A stretch of DNA of 64,000 nucleotides. Source: Piscicola geometra (Eukaryota > Annelida > Clitellata > Hirudinida > Piscicolidae). Positions 1 through 11,099 of this stretch are shown piece by piece; within the stretch, counting starts at the first letter, position 1; every line of letters starts with the position of its first letter. The notes beneath the pieces were generated by a model that saw nothing but the letters and a program-made list of their open reading frames with translations, was not told where the DNA came from and searched no databases. Location: positions 9,041,106 to 9,105,105 of the forward strand of contig OX030959.1 of NCBI GenBank assembly GCA_943735955.1. The letters are read 5' to 3'. The position numbers and the translations under genes were made by a program.

Positions 1-46
1 TGTTTTATTGAATGTCTTTTTTTAAGGACACTATGCAGTAATACCG

Positions 47-968
47 ATGGTACAAACAATTATTTTCAGATTCGCTCTTCATGAAGTCCTTAGTATTTTG
101 GAAGATGACAATGATTTCTTTTCAGCAGATATAGTCATGATTCCTCCTACTGACCCAAACTGCTCTGATGAGGATAGTGGACCCGAGGATGGTGAAGGTA
201 CCCTAGATAATTTATCAAGAAACCAGCTAAATGCAGAAGCAGAAATAGTAATTTCCAAAATTGGGGAAGAGAAAACCACTATAAGTAGAGAAGAAACTGC
301 TGTAAAAAGACCAGCTAACAAAATTAAAATTGATCGGAGATGGACCAAAAAAGACATTACTACTGGATTATTGTTCCGAGGACAAACCAAATTTAGAAAA
401 CATGTCTCCTCTCACATTGTTTAATTCATTTTTGGATGTACCAGTCATCAAGCTAATAATAGACATGTCAAATTTATATGCCAGCCAAAAACTAAAACAG
501 CTGAATGCTACTGAAAATGAATATAGAGTGGTGCTGGCTTTACTCATGCTTTCAGGTTATGTTCCTTTGGCAAACCGCAGGATGTACTGGGAACAGAGCG
601 ACGATGTACACAATCTAGCTGTAAGCAATGCTATGACTGTCAACAGATTTGAAGAGTTATTAAGATATTTGCATTGCAATGACAACGAGAAAATTAATAA
701 GTTAGACAAGATGGCCGAAGTGCGTCCATTATTCGATGCTATGAATGAAAGATTTCTCAAATTTTGGCCCAAAGAAATAAAAGAATCCATGAATTTAGCT
801 AAAAGCGTGATTGCAGATGTCCGATACGATGGAAAAGATCATTTTATTGGTAAAAGTGAAGATGGGCAAAAAAGATGCAAGCAATGTGGAAAGAAAGTGC
901 AAAAGAAATGCCTTAAATGTAATGTAGCTTTACATTTGGAGTGCTTCAGCATCTACCACGAATCGTGA
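47..968 (+). pseudogene. piggyBac-type transposase remnant (PGBD-like), core deleted
   Basis: Two overlapping frames (47-424 and 330-968) must be joined by a frameshift near 400. The first carries an acidic N-terminal region (SDEDSGPEDGEG). The second carries the piggyBac N-terminal domain (ANRRMYWEQS, RFEELLRYLHCND, MNERF) and then jumps directly to the C-terminal end (RYDGKDHF) and a cysteine-rich zinc-binding tail (CKQCGKKVQKKCLKCNVALH), ending in TGA at 966-968. In the piggyBac family the three catalytic aspartates lie between these parts; that segment is missing, so the protein cannot be an active transposase. A neighbouring copy on the other strand at 11390-11605 still holds part of the missing segment. 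Confidence 0.85.
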
Positions 969-996
969 TTGCCGTCAGTAGCAATGCATACTGTTC

Positions 997-2206
997 AGCA
1001 TGGGTTCAGCACATTCGACGAAGAAGAAGTAGTTAGGGCTATTCAAGGGCTTCCGAATAAGCAGTGCTCGAATGACCCGGTTCCTACATGGCTGTTGAAG
1101 GAGATATCTGGAATAATTGCTCCTTTTTTAGTGAGCTTATTCAACAGGTCTTTTTCGGCAGGCAGGGTTCCGAAGTCCTTCAAGTCGGCCTACATCACGC
1201 CACTGCTCAAGAAGCCAAGTCTTAAACTCACTGAAACTTCGTCGTACAGGCCTATTTCAAACTTGAGGGTGTTGTCCAAACTCATGGAAAGATCAGTTCT
1301 CCACAGAGTAGTCAACTACCTCGCAGAATTTCATATTTTCCCTCCCTTGCAGTCAGCCTACCGTCGTCATCATTCGACAGAAACTGCCATAACCAAAGTC
1401 TTTTCAGACATCGTTAGGGCAGCAGATGACGGTAAGCTTACATGGTTAGTTTTGCTTGATCTATCGGCAGCTTTCGATCTGGTAGATCACGCAACACTGC
1501 TCCGAAGATTGCACATCTCCTGTGGTTTCTCTGACTCTGCGTTAGAATGGTTTAGGGACTACTTAAATGACAGATGTTTTGACATCCGCTGTAGTGGGAC
1601 AAAATCGACAATGTCGGTTTCCGCTGTAGGAGTCCCCCAAGGTTCAGTCTTTGGTCCTTTACTGTTCTCTTTGTACACTGGAGATTTGGAAAGAATAGCA
1701 GCTAGACATGAGCTCGCTTTTCATCAGTACGCTGATGACACCCAGATTTACGGTCATTGCATTAAAGGTCATCAGGCTGACCTGCAAGCAAGGGTGTCAT
1801 CATGCATTGATGAAATTGCTGCTTGGATGGGTGCCAATCAACTGAAACTTAACTCCAGCAAAACTGAAGTTATCTGGCTCTCATCCCGTCGAAACTCTAC
1901 TCACACTCCCAAAGATCCAGTTCGCATTTGTCAGAACGAGATAATTCCTTCCGATAATGTCAGAAACCTAGGAGATTATCTCGACAAAGACCTCACCATG
2001 ACGACACACATCAACAAGATGACTCAAACCTGCTTTGCTTCTTTACGCCAAATACGATCCATAAGATGGTTATTGACCAAGGACTCACTGAGAACATTGG
2101 CTTCTGCTTTGGTTCTCAGTCGAATTGACTATGGCAATATCATTCTTACTAGGTTGCCAATGACGCAGCTGCAGAAAATTCAGTCTATAATCAACACCAC
2201 AGCTAG
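997..2206 (+). pseudogene. LINE-A reverse transcriptase, N-terminal and catalytic part
   Basis: One long open frame shows non-LTR reverse transcriptase motifs in order: SYRPISNL near 1240, QSAYRRHHSTETA near 1360, LLDLSAAFDLVDH near 1460, GVPQGSVFGPLLF near 1630 and the catalytic YADD near 1730, then the C-terminal SRIDYGN region near 2120. The endonuclease is absent through 5' truncation. The frame runs into the hAT-1 insertion at 2207 and continues in register at 6084. Upstream in-frame codons from 969 belong to the piggyBac host, not to the LINE. Confidence 0.88.
2199..2206. repeat. Left 8-bp target-site duplication of hAT-1
   Basis: ACAGCTAG here is repeated exactly at 6076-6083 on the other side of the element. 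Eight-base duplications are the hAT hallmark. Confidence 0.9.
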
Positions 2207-2213
2207 CATGGGC

Positions 2214-3120
2214 GGCGATCCTGGGGGGGTCCTGGGGTCAGGACCACCCCACTATTTTTTAGTGGGGGGGTCCACATTAAGGTGGACCCCCCCACTTTTT
2301 TCCAATCTTTTTATCTAATTTGTTACATTTTGATATGAACATAATCGTCAACCATGGCATAAAAATGAATTTTTATACAGTAATACATTGTGAGTATGTG
2401 TAGTTATTGTGATAGCTGTCTAAAAAAATATTCTTTGCTTAATTAAATACTCCTTCATCTACTTTTCTTTTTATCTCTATGGCGTAGACGAGAATCCTAA
2501 GGGGGTCCTGAGGTCCACCTTTATAAGGACCCCCTCACTCATTTTTTAAAATACACATTTCACAACTCTCATTTTGATACGAGCCTAATTGTCAACCATG
2601 GGATAAAGAAATGCTAATACAGTAATACATTGTGAGTTTGAATGGGCAGTGATGCTAGCGGGTTTCTGGGGTCCATCTTAACATGGACCCCCTTCAATTT
2701 TTCAAATAAAATAATTTCTTAACCCCTATATTAATACAAGCATAATCGTCAACCATAGCATGAAACAGAATTTTTATTCAGTAATATACTTTGGGTAGAC
2801 GTAGTTATAGTGATAGCTGCCTGAAGCAAAACTATTCTTTGCTTATACTCAAATACTCCTCCACCTACTCTTTTTTTTATATTTATGGATTTAAATTAAT
2901 GAATTATATTTATAGAAAATTAAATTTCTGAATTTTCAATTTTCGCAAGCAGACATTCAGGATGTTTTTCAGAAAATATCGGTTCACTTTATGCAAACAG
3001 ACAGATTTACATTTGTATTAATTTTATACTATAAAAAAATCATTCACATTGTGTTACTTATTTTGCATGGTCGTTGTTCATAGGGGGTTCTGAGGTCTAC
3101 TTTAATATCGACCCTTTAAA
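2214..3120 (+). repeat. Degenerate subterminal repeats of hAT-1
   Basis: A motif of the form GGGGGTCCTGAGGTCC followed by an A/T spacer and GGACCCCC occurs near 2222, 2500, 2660 and 3080, with further complementary GGACCCCCCC near the right end at 6037. Between them a second block (AATCGTCAACCATGG, then CAGTAATACATTGTGAG) is repeated three times near 2345, 2590 and 2745. They look like a diverged tandem repeat of about 150-280 bp, perhaps transposase binding sites. Confidence 0.7.
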
Positions 3121-3175
3121 TTTTTAGATGAACCAAAGTTAATGAATTTCAAAAGGCCTCGAACATTAACTAAAG

Positions 3176-4660
3176 TTGTGGTTAAATCAAACTACAAGTT
3201 TCATATTGCATGACTGCCAAAAAGAAATGCTGAGGCTTTTAGCTCATTCTATTGTTAGAAACACAGTGTGCACTGTTAATGCCGAATCAAGCCAGTTTGG
3301 TGTTGTGGTTGACGGCACACAAGACTGCAATAGGTTAAAGCAAGAATCGATATGCATTTGTTTGTTTTGTTGATGAAACTCTAAATGTTAATGAAAGTTT
3401 ATTGGTTTATTCAGCCCACCAGACACGACTGGAAAAACAGAATCTGCTGTAGTAAAAGATGTTCTGATCAGAATTATGCTACCAATAGAAAACTTCAAAG
3501 CTCAGACTTATGACGGCGCTGCTAACATGAGCGGCCGATATAATGATTATCAGGCTATTATCAGCAGTGAGCATCCGCTTGCATTGTTTTTCCACTGTTC
3601 TGCACACTGTGAAAATCTTGTAGCCCAGCACCCAGCTGCCGCAAATCCCTTTGTGAGCAATTCACTTCAGTTTGTCCAAGAGTTAGGTGCTTTTTACAAT
3701 CGTTCAGGGAAGTTAGAAAAGCAGTTTATTAATGCTTTAGTGTCTCTTATAATTGACTTGCCTGATGACCCGCTAAATGAAAAGTACAGTATAAAACTTC
3801 TTTGTCCTACAAGATAGCTGGTCAGAGTATCTGCAGTGTCATCTGGGCTTGAATAATATGAAGTGGTACTTGTTAGCTTGGAATCATTTGCTTCCATTGG
3901 TACTGCTGATGAAACAGCTGTAAAAGGCTCGAGGCTTTTTTTCAACAGGACACTACTACACTGGCCCTCAAGCTAGTTGTTTTGGTGTTTTCACTTCTGG
4001 AACAGTTTAAAAAGTCGTTGCAGTGAGAAAGTGCCAAGGTCAGTGGAATGGTTGCAGCGACCAGTATGGTTTTGGCGATTGCTGTACCTCGGGTGTGAAA
4101 GCCGCCACAAAAGTATTGTGGGCTAGGCCCAGCTTATGTAGCAACAAAACCAGAGAAACATTATCGAGCAGCATATTTCGCTGCAATCATGCAACTCACA
4201 GAAAGGGTCAATCGAGATTCTCCTGGTTTGCGTTCATACTTGCAGCTGGAGACAATGTTGCTAACTGGTGAAGTGAACCATGATATTTGCAAGCAGTATC
4301 GTGAGTTAAATGCAACTAGTCTTTGTTCACAGTAAGCTATGTTTAACGACCAGAATGAATACAGAACTTTAGCATAAGCGCAAAAAATGCAAGCTATGAT
4401 CCCGAAGTCAGACATCTGTTTCCTCAAGTTGAACGTCTGATCCGGTTGATGCTTGTGCCTCCAGCAACGTCATGTACAGCAGAAAGGTCGTTTATTGCTT
4501 TGCGGCGTTTTGAAACTTGATTGCGTGCAACTATGACACAGCCTCGCTTGAATTCACTGGCCGTTTGTCATGCACATCAGGATATACTTGACAGCCTAGA
4601 TTTAAAAAGACTAGAAGAATTTGCCAGTCAGTCAGACATTCGGAGGGGTCTTTTTGGAAA
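3176..4660 (+). pseudogene. Decayed hAT-family transposase (DUF4371/ZMYM-like type)
   Basis: Fragments in several frames line up in the order expected for a hAT transposase: a VDGTQD motif near 3310, QTYDGAANMSG near 3510 with the RNase H-like Asp, FFHCSAHCENL near 3590, and the C-terminal dimerisation motif ATSCTAERSF near 4465 followed by LRRFET. Stops and frameshifts separate them, so no intact product is possible. The zinc-finger N-terminus is not recognisable. Confidence 0.8.
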
Positions 4661-6075
4661 TTAGTTAGCGAGCTGTGGAGAGAGGGTAGAAGAACAGACA
4701 GAGAGGGTATTTTATGTCATCTGAATATACACTGTGGGCTATAAAAAATGGGCCATTGTATATTTGTTTAAAACTTTGGCAAATTTGAACCGATTTGTAA
4801 TTTTTAAAACTATTTGACTCAGAAATGAATGGAAAACAAGATGTTGTAAAATTTATTTAGATTCCTTTAATATGTATTATCTTCACCTAGTGAAAGTAAA
4901 AAAAGTGAGAAAATAGCGAAGACTGTAATGTAAAACACATAAAAATGTTATAAATTTTTTTTAAAGTTTTAATTTTTTTACAATTTTTTTGACATTTGTT
5001 AATACTTTATTTTCATTTTTCTTGCATGACATTTTTTGATATTTTCATCTTTGTTTCAGTTTCACAAGGTAAATGTTTCTTAAATCTTGTTCCTTATTCA
5101 TTTCTGAGTCAAATAGTGAAAAAATTAAAAATCGCTTAACATTTTCCAAAGTTATATACAAATATATACCAGCATGTTTTTTTTGACCCAGAGTGTATAT
5201 TTATCTGTCTGTTGGACTGGCTAACCAAATAAATTGTTTATTTATCGTTAGAGTTTCATCAACAAAATGAATACAGATTTATTCATGGTCTACCTAGTTA
5301 GTTATGCTTCATATTTATGTTATATTGGTACTCAAATTTTTAGTGACTTGACATTTATATATAATTCTATAATATGATGACTGTAAAAACCAGATTGTCC
5401 GGACATTTAATTATTATTCATTTATTCTTACATTTGACGCTATTGTACTGAATTTCACTATTTTATTGGGACATAGGCATATGGATGCAAATTTATTTTT
5501 TTTACAAAAAGAACTGTTAAATAGATTTGGCAAAATAATAAAAGGATTTGTGGAACGTTTTCTTTAGTCGTTCATAAAATAATTGGAAACAAAATATATA
5601 AGGTAAATGAATGAAAGAATATAAGAATAACATTAATTGAATCTATAAGTACGCAATGCAAAACCTAATTATTTTTTTCTAAAATCGCTAAAAACTTTAA
5701 AAGAATGTTTACTTTTTTTTCAAACTCGTGGAACGTGGTTATATTTTTAGAGTGGTGGTTTTGATATTGATAGGCTAGTTTATGGATATAATTGTAATTG
5801 AATTTATATAGATGAACAATAATAAAAGATATTGAAATCGCTATTGTTTTTCTTCAAATCGCTTATAGTGGCAATAGAAAAGTATTTTTATTGAGTATCG
5901 AGCTTTTTTTTATAAATGTTTGGCGATACAAATACTAATAGTTGATATAAAAAGAATGAGCACTACAGCAAACAATACTAAATAGTATCGCTGATACTTT
6001 ATTGGCCGATACCAGTTCTTTGATTCCAACTCTGGGGAGGACCCCCCCAAGATTTTCCGCAGATCGCCGCCCCTG

Positions 6076-6083
6076 ACAGCTAG
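6076..6083. repeat. Right 8-bp target-site duplication of hAT-1
   Basis: Exact repeat of ACAGCTAG at 2199-2206. Confidence 0.9.
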
Positions 6084-6450
6084 GCTCATAACAGGTGCTA
6101 GAAAGTATGATCACATCAGCCCTGTTCTCAAGGAGCTCCACTGGCTTTGTGTTGAAAACAGAATTGAATACAAAAACATCTTGTTAATGCACAAGTGTCT
6201 GTCTAATGAGTGCCCAGATTATTTGTCGAGTAGCATTTTCATGAAAGCAAGTCTTCCCCAGAGGGAAAGACTCAGGTCTGCTAGGTCAAGAGATGTAGTT
6301 CCACAGAGCTACAAACTCAAGTATGCAGGTGCAAGAAGCTTTTTTGTTGCAGCGCCGACTCTTTGGAATAGTCTTCCCAATAGACTCAAATCCCCGAGCT
6401 CGACCGCGACATTCAGCCGTTCCCTGAAAACGTACTTGTTCGACCGATAA
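6084..6450 (+). pseudogene. LINE-A reverse transcriptase, C-terminal part
   Basis: This is the continuation of the frame interrupted at 2206. It encodes the typical end of CR1/L2-type ORF2: ARLITGARKYDHISP, LKELHWLCVENRIEYK, APTLWNSLPNRLK and a terminal KTYLFDR before TAA at 6448-6450. The A+T-rich 3' untranslated part of the LINE follows to 6775 and resumes at 9846. Confidence 0.88.
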
Positions 6451-6659
6451 CAATAACTTACAAATTTACTGCTCACTTTTCATTAATCAATTTCTTGCTT
6501 CCCAATTTCATTCTTTTTTATATTTTTACAAATGGTCAATAATAACTGTAAATAATAATGATAATAATAATAAATAATAATAATAATATATTATAGATAT
6601 TTACTTTTTTTTCTTAAATTTATTGTCATTATCATTTCAGTTTCAATCTTTAAAAATTT

Positions 6660-6731
6660 TTTAAATATATATGTATATATGTGTGTGTATATATATGGAT
6701 ATGTGTGTTTATATGTATGTGTATATGTATG

Positions 6732-6775
<44 letters not shown>
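6660..6775. repeat. TATG/AT microsatellite in LINE-A 3' region
   Basis: Runs of ATGTATAT grade into pure (AT)n directly before the left terminus of hAT-2; (AT)n continues at 9846-9870, so hAT-2 landed inside this microsatellite and its 8-bp duplication is TATATATA or its shifted form. Confidence 0.85.
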
Positions 6776-6778
<3 letters not shown>

Positions 6779-7126
6779 GGCCCGCGCTGGGTCAAAATTT
6801 TGTGGGGCCAATTTTTTTTTAAAGTCCCATGTATAATGCGCACTTATTTATTTTTAAACTCACCCTTAATAAGCTCCTAGTCGGCTTCAAATCAATAAAA
6901 CCCCCACATAGAAAGTTTCTTCTTCGTTTTATAATTATTCTAATTTTTAGTTTTATTTGTATAAAGTGAGCGTTAAAACTTTTTTTAAGACAATGAAGAA
7001 AACATTAAATTTATTTATTAAAAGTTAAAAACACGAATTATAGCTATAGTTTATAGAGAATCTTTTAGACAAATATAAATTTAATGTTGAAAAAAACTTG
7101 TTTATGCATTCAAACTGATATAATTG

Positions 7127-7946
7127 TTAATTCATTATTCTGCGTTGTTTCTTATTCGCCCAAAGTTTGTAAATACATTTAAAGTCTATTTCTTTAACTT
7201 CTTTACCTTCAATAGAGATATTCATTAAATTTTCTAAATTTTTTATATTTATACTCTTTCTTAAGTCAGATTTTATTAAGTTTTGACTACTGAATCTTCT
7301 TTCACACTCTACAGTTGATACTGGCGATAGTAACAATCGCTTGGCAGCTTCCGCTGATGCTGGATAAGAATAAGAGTTTTTAATGGCAAAATTATTTGTA
7401 GATTTTATGTCAGTGACTGACTTATTACCAGAGCTATGGCTGGCTCGAGTGAAGTTGGCGAAGCTGAGTAGTTCACGTTGTGAGCTCTCGATACCCACAG
7501 TCTCTAGGTACTCAGATACTATTTCTATGTCTGAGTGTATTTAGGAAACTGAAATACTTATATCAATAAAATTGTTTATTGCTGTTAATACGGACCCATC
7601 CTCGTTGTCTGAAAACCTACTATTGAGGCTTTTTATCATGCTTTCAACAAACTTTCCGCATACAGACTCAGCTTCAGTTCTCTGTTTCACACTATCTCGA
7701 ATAGTGTGACCTTCATAATCAAAAAGACACAAACCAAATTCATCAGGCTTTGGAATTTGAAGGTATAAGCTTTAAAAACTTCTGCATCATGGGGCCTGAC
7801 TTAGCTTTTAACATGTACTCCAAAGTCTGAATAGTTGCTGTTAAAAGGGGTGCAATCTCAGAATAAGCCAAGTCCTTCTTTTGGTACATTTTGGACAATA
7901 TAGAAATAGGCTTGAGCACATCACACAAAAAGTGAGCAATGTACAA
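7127..7946 (-). pseudogene. hAT-2 transposase, C-terminal fragments (ZNF862/KIAA1586-like)
   Basis: On the - strand, fragments in more than one frame encode the later part of a hAT transposase. 7743-7946 carries YIAHFLCDVLKPISILSKMYQ and ends at the LINE-B junction. 7127-7498 carries the dimerisation region with AAKRLLLSPVSTVECERRFSS and a C-terminal NKKQRRIMN. Stops separate the pieces. The closest look-alikes known to me are domesticated or transposon hAT proteins of the ZNF862 type. Confidence 0.8.
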
Positions 7947-9232
7947 AAATTTGAAGGTTGTTATTGGTTTATTAGTCTTAGTCTTTAGTCTTTATAGTGC
8001 CTTTGTCTCGACACTTCATATCTTTTTCTTCTTCATCTCCCCCTTTCTCTCCTCTCCCTCTGTCTCCAGATCGCTCCCACACTTCTTAGCACCACTTCTT
8101 CCATCCTCCGATCCTCCTTCTGGTAACCAAGGACCCCTTCCATCGGGTCCTGTTTTCCACGCTCCCTTCTCCAAACCTTCAGCCATTCTTCTCTCCACTC
8201 TTCATACAACCCACACTCTAGCAAAACGTGCCTCTCATTCTCTTCCTCCCCACAAACACACTTCCTATCCTCCTTCTCATACTTCCAGCGCACAATTTCA
8301 TTATTCCTTACTGTCAAACTATCCCCCCTACACATCATCCTAACTTTCGCTCCATCTGAACCTTCTACACATTTTTCAAACTTCCTGCTTTCTGACTTCT
8401 CCTCACGGTATCTTTTCAGTCTTTCACTTTCCTGTCTCTTATTCCCCCATTCCTCCCTTCCCTTTGTTGGATCCTCTTCACTAGTTCCCTTCCCCCATCC
8501 CTCTGACCTCCCTTTCTGAAACGCCCATCATAAACACTCCTGCTCGTGCGCCTTTCCCTCCACGTACCATTCGGCTCATAACCTCCACACACAATTTTTT
8601 TCCTAAGTTGGCTACACCTCTCCACCATTTAGATTTCTTACCTATCTCCTCTACACATGCTCTACCTACTTTTCCTACTATATCTTTCCCCTCTAATGTC
8701 CTAATCACAAAGTCTGTCATGACCTTAGCCTCTCTTTCCCAGAATGTACTCCAGGCTGTTTCACCATGTACTACAACATTTCTAACACTGGTCTCTACCC
8801 CCCATATCCATCTCCCAAACTTAGTCTGCAAAACCTCTAACTTCTTTCTCTCCTTAGCTGACCAACCAACTGCTACAACACCATACATTATCTTTCCTAC
8901 AATCAAGCTTTTCCATGCCTCCCTGCCCACGATAAACCGACTCCCCGATCTTTTTGCTCCATATTTTACCATGCCGGTTAGGCTTCCAACGTTTTTCATC
9001 ATTTCACCAAATTGATAAATCCCATCTTTTTTCACCCTTTAAGCTTTAATCCTAAATACCTTACCTCATCACATTTTCTTATGGTCTTACCTCTAATTAC
9101 CCATTCTTGACATCCTTCCATTCCTGTATTACCAACCAGTTCCACAACTTTAGATTTCTCTTCATTCAGTTTCATTCCATATTCCTCTAACACCTTCAGT
9201 ACATCCTCTAACACTATTTTCATATTATCTTA
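7947..9232 (-). mobile_element. LINE-B, 5'-truncated non-LTR retrotransposon inside hAT-2
   Basis: The - strand encodes the C-terminal portion of a non-LTR ORF2 in at least three frames. 9032-9223 holds the post-catalytic region (GMKLNEEKSKVV, DEVRYLGLKLKG). 8481-9035 holds a long KRSGSRFIVGREAWKSLI...YGVVAVGWS stretch. 8033-8338 holds a cysteine cluster of the form CVCGEEENERHVLLEC typical of LINE C-termini. It separates the two halves of the hAT-2 transposase, so it is the youngest layer of this nest. I cannot fix its clade. Confidence 0.8.
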
Positions 9233-9600
9233 TAAAGACTTAAAGATTTTCCTGACTTTTCTTCTGAGAACAAAGGAACAAGAATAGGAAAGTTTTTGAC
9301 CATTGCATCTACAGAACCTTCATAGCTCAATCAACGCGTGTGGTAGACTTCTTTGAAGCGTAGGGATTGTGACATAAAAATAGACTGAATTGCAGTTATT
9401 TTAGACATGTTTTTAAGAGAGTTTCTAAAGTAGTGAAAAATAGAATTTAAAATATCTTGAAATTTAACCAAATAAGGGACTGAATCAGCACTGCTGCTAC
9501 AGCTCAAAGCTAATCTGTGAGCAATGCAGTGTGTAGCAAGGAGGCCAGGAATATGCTGTTTCAATCTTGCTACGACAACACAAGTAGTATATAGATTGAT
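9233..9600 (-). pseudogene. hAT-2 transposase, upstream fragment
   Basis: The - strand encodes THCIAHRLALSCSSSADSVPYL, a well-known hAT motif, followed by a region that should join to 7946 when LINE-B is removed. Stops are present within it. Confidence 0.75.
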
Positions 9601-9956
9601 ATAGTCTGCACGCGAATGACCGGATTAAAATACGAGGCTAATTTTGATTGGCTCAACTTCTCAATAACAACTTCTTCCAGCGACATTCTTTAGACAAAGA
9701 AACATCTTAAAAAATGTCCAAAAAAATGGAAATAAAATTTGGATAAAAAATATAAAAATTCATTGGGGCCAATCAGGATTCTTTCGGGCCAATTTTAAAA
9801 AAGTGGGGCCATTGGCCCCGGTGGCCCTCGACAGCGCGAGCCCTGATATATATATATATATATATATATGATTTTACTGTTAAATTTCAATACCTTACTT
9901 CTCCTATACTTTCCATTTATTCATCTATCATTAATATTATTATCAAATTTTCCATA

Positions 9957-10029
9957 ACCAAGTGGTCTTGAAGCCCGTCCGGGTTTACGCCACGTTAATA
10001 ATATTCGTCGTTGTATTGTATTGTATTGT
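9957..10029 (+). mobile_element. LINE-A conserved 3' tail
   Basis: AAGTGGTCTTGAAGCCCG and TACGCCACGTTAATAAT form a tail that is also present, with few changes, at the 3' ends of SINE copies at 58373-58558, 59345-59525 and (on -) 53225-53375. It ends in a short TTGTATTGTATT repeat, which fits a LINE whose RT primes on a short repeated 3' end. Confidence 0.75.
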
Positions 10030-10289
10030 ATTCTTTTTTAAAGACATTTTTTATTTTTATCATAACTTTTTTTATATAAAATATTTCAGACTAATTTTTT
10101 GATTTTATTTTTTAGAATCAGTTTTTCAATAAAATGTAAAAAAAAGTAATTAATTCCTTTGAGTCATCCGTTAATGGGTTAAAAGTAGGAGTAGTAGGTT
10201 ATTTAAAAGATTATTTATATTTTCCTCTCATAAAAATGTTGAGTGACAATACAGTGTTTGAAAAATTAAAAATTTTTGAAACTTTTATA

Positions 10290-10985
10290 CCAATCAATCA
10301 ATACGTAATTATTTGTATAGCACCTGAAAAAAAGCGTTCAGCCATCACGTCTTGAACAAATACATCTTCAGACCTCGACGGAAAGCTATGAGTGACTTAG
10401 TTGAAGTTAGAGAAGAAGGTAAAGAATTCCATAAAAGAGGACCACAGTAAGAAAAAGAATGTTGAGCAAAAGAGTGTTTAACTGGAAAACGAAAAGAACG
10501 CTTAAAGGTAGATGATCTTAGACCAGATTTAGGGGGTTTTTTAATTAGATTTTTAACACAAACCGAAGCAATAGTTATTAATTTTAATTATGAATTAGTT
10601 ATTAATTTTGAACATATTTAGGCCCATTTTAAAATTCACTCTAGATCTCAAAGGTAACCAATGTAACAAACGAAGATAAGGAGAAATATAAGGAGAGAAT
10701 TTAGGAGCACGAGTAACAAGACGAGCAGCACAATTAAAGACTTTATTTAGAGAAGCTAAAGTAGTATCAGGGACACCATAGTAAAGAGAGTTGCAATAAT
10801 CAATCCTGGAGAGAACTAGAGAAGATACAAGAAGCTGCAAAGTAGGATCATCGAGAAAAGGAAAAAGCTGTTTAATACGACGAATGTGGAAATAACAAGA
10901 TTTAGAGAGAGATAGAATTTGAGAAGCTAAAGACAGGTTAGAATCGAAGATAAAACCAAGGCTACGTAAACCAATGTAAATAAAA
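10290..10985 (-). mobile_element. LINE-C fragment (CR1/L2-like ORF2 3' end)
   Basis: The - strand encodes SRIDYCNSLYYGVP, NCAARLVTRAPKFSPYISP and LRLLHWLPLRSRVNFK, then after stops the terminal PLLWNSLPSSLTSTKS and MYLFKT. It ends in a GTGCTATACAAAT tail followed by TTGATTGATTGG at about 10290-10315. This is a different lineage from LINE-A and is related to the fragment at 44870-45430. It sits between the two piggyBac copies. Confidence 0.85.
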
Positions 10986-11099
10986 ACAGATTTTATTAGT
11001 TTTTAAATATTTTGTAAAATATAGATTATAATTAATTATAATTAATATAGTGAACGAAAAAATACATCCAAAGACCTATTTAAATGAATGACACATTAA

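Larger units (their letters stand above)
2207..6075. mobile_element. hAT-1 DNA transposon (3.87 kb) inserted in LINE-A
   Basis: The ends are near-perfect inverted repeats: CATGGGCGGCGATC at 2207-2220 and the complement of CAGGGGCGGCGATC ending at 6075. Both sides carry the 8-bp duplication ACAGCTAG. Inside, 3176-4660 holds a decayed hAT transposase on the + strand, and 4700-6000 is AT-rich DNA with no coding sign. The left part contains several degenerate G/C-rich palindromic subterminal repeats. Confidence 0.93.
6776..9845. mobile_element. hAT-2 DNA transposon (3.07 kb) inserted in LINE-A
   Basis: The termini CAGGGCCCGCGCTG at 6776-6789 and the complement of CAGGGCTCGCGCTG ending at 9845 are inverted repeats with one mismatch. 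Flanks on both sides are (AT)n, which hides the exact 8-bp duplication. Subterminal GGGGCCAATT motifs occur at both ends. The transposase lies on the - strand and is itself split by LINE-B. Confidence 0.9.
997..10029 (+). mobile_element. LINE-A, 5'-truncated CR1/L2-like non-LTR retrotransposon split by two hAT elements
   Basis: The element enters the piggyBac relic near 997 and is 5'-truncated just upstream of the reverse transcriptase domain. Its body is 997-2206, 6084-6775 and 9846-10029; the gaps are hAT-1 and hAT-2. Removing hAT-1 and one copy of its target duplication rejoins the reading frame exactly. The 3' end has a conserved tail (AAGTGGTCTTGAAGCCCG then TACGCCAC) and a short TTGTA/TTGTATT repeat at about 10010-10029. 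Clade assignment (CR1/L2 type) is by the look of the RT and 3' tail only. Confidence 0.85.
1..10178 (+). mobile_element. piggyBac-like DNA transposon, copy 1, interrupted by nested insertions
   Basis: The left end lies upstream of the window. Positions 1-996 and about 10030-10178 together form one element when compared with the reverse complement of the second copy at 11100-12572. The right end reads ...CGTTAATGGG followed by TTAA at 10179-10182, the piggyBac target tetranucleotide. The sequence between about 997 and 10029 is a LINE insertion that itself carries later insertions. The transposase is broken and lacks its central catalytic part, so this is a dead copy. Confidence 0.85.

Noticed and set aside
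969..1000. Natural start of the LINE-A protein at the bases just after the piggyBac stop
   Set aside because: Those bases match piggyBac copy 2, so they belong to the host element; the LINE is 5'-truncated near 997.
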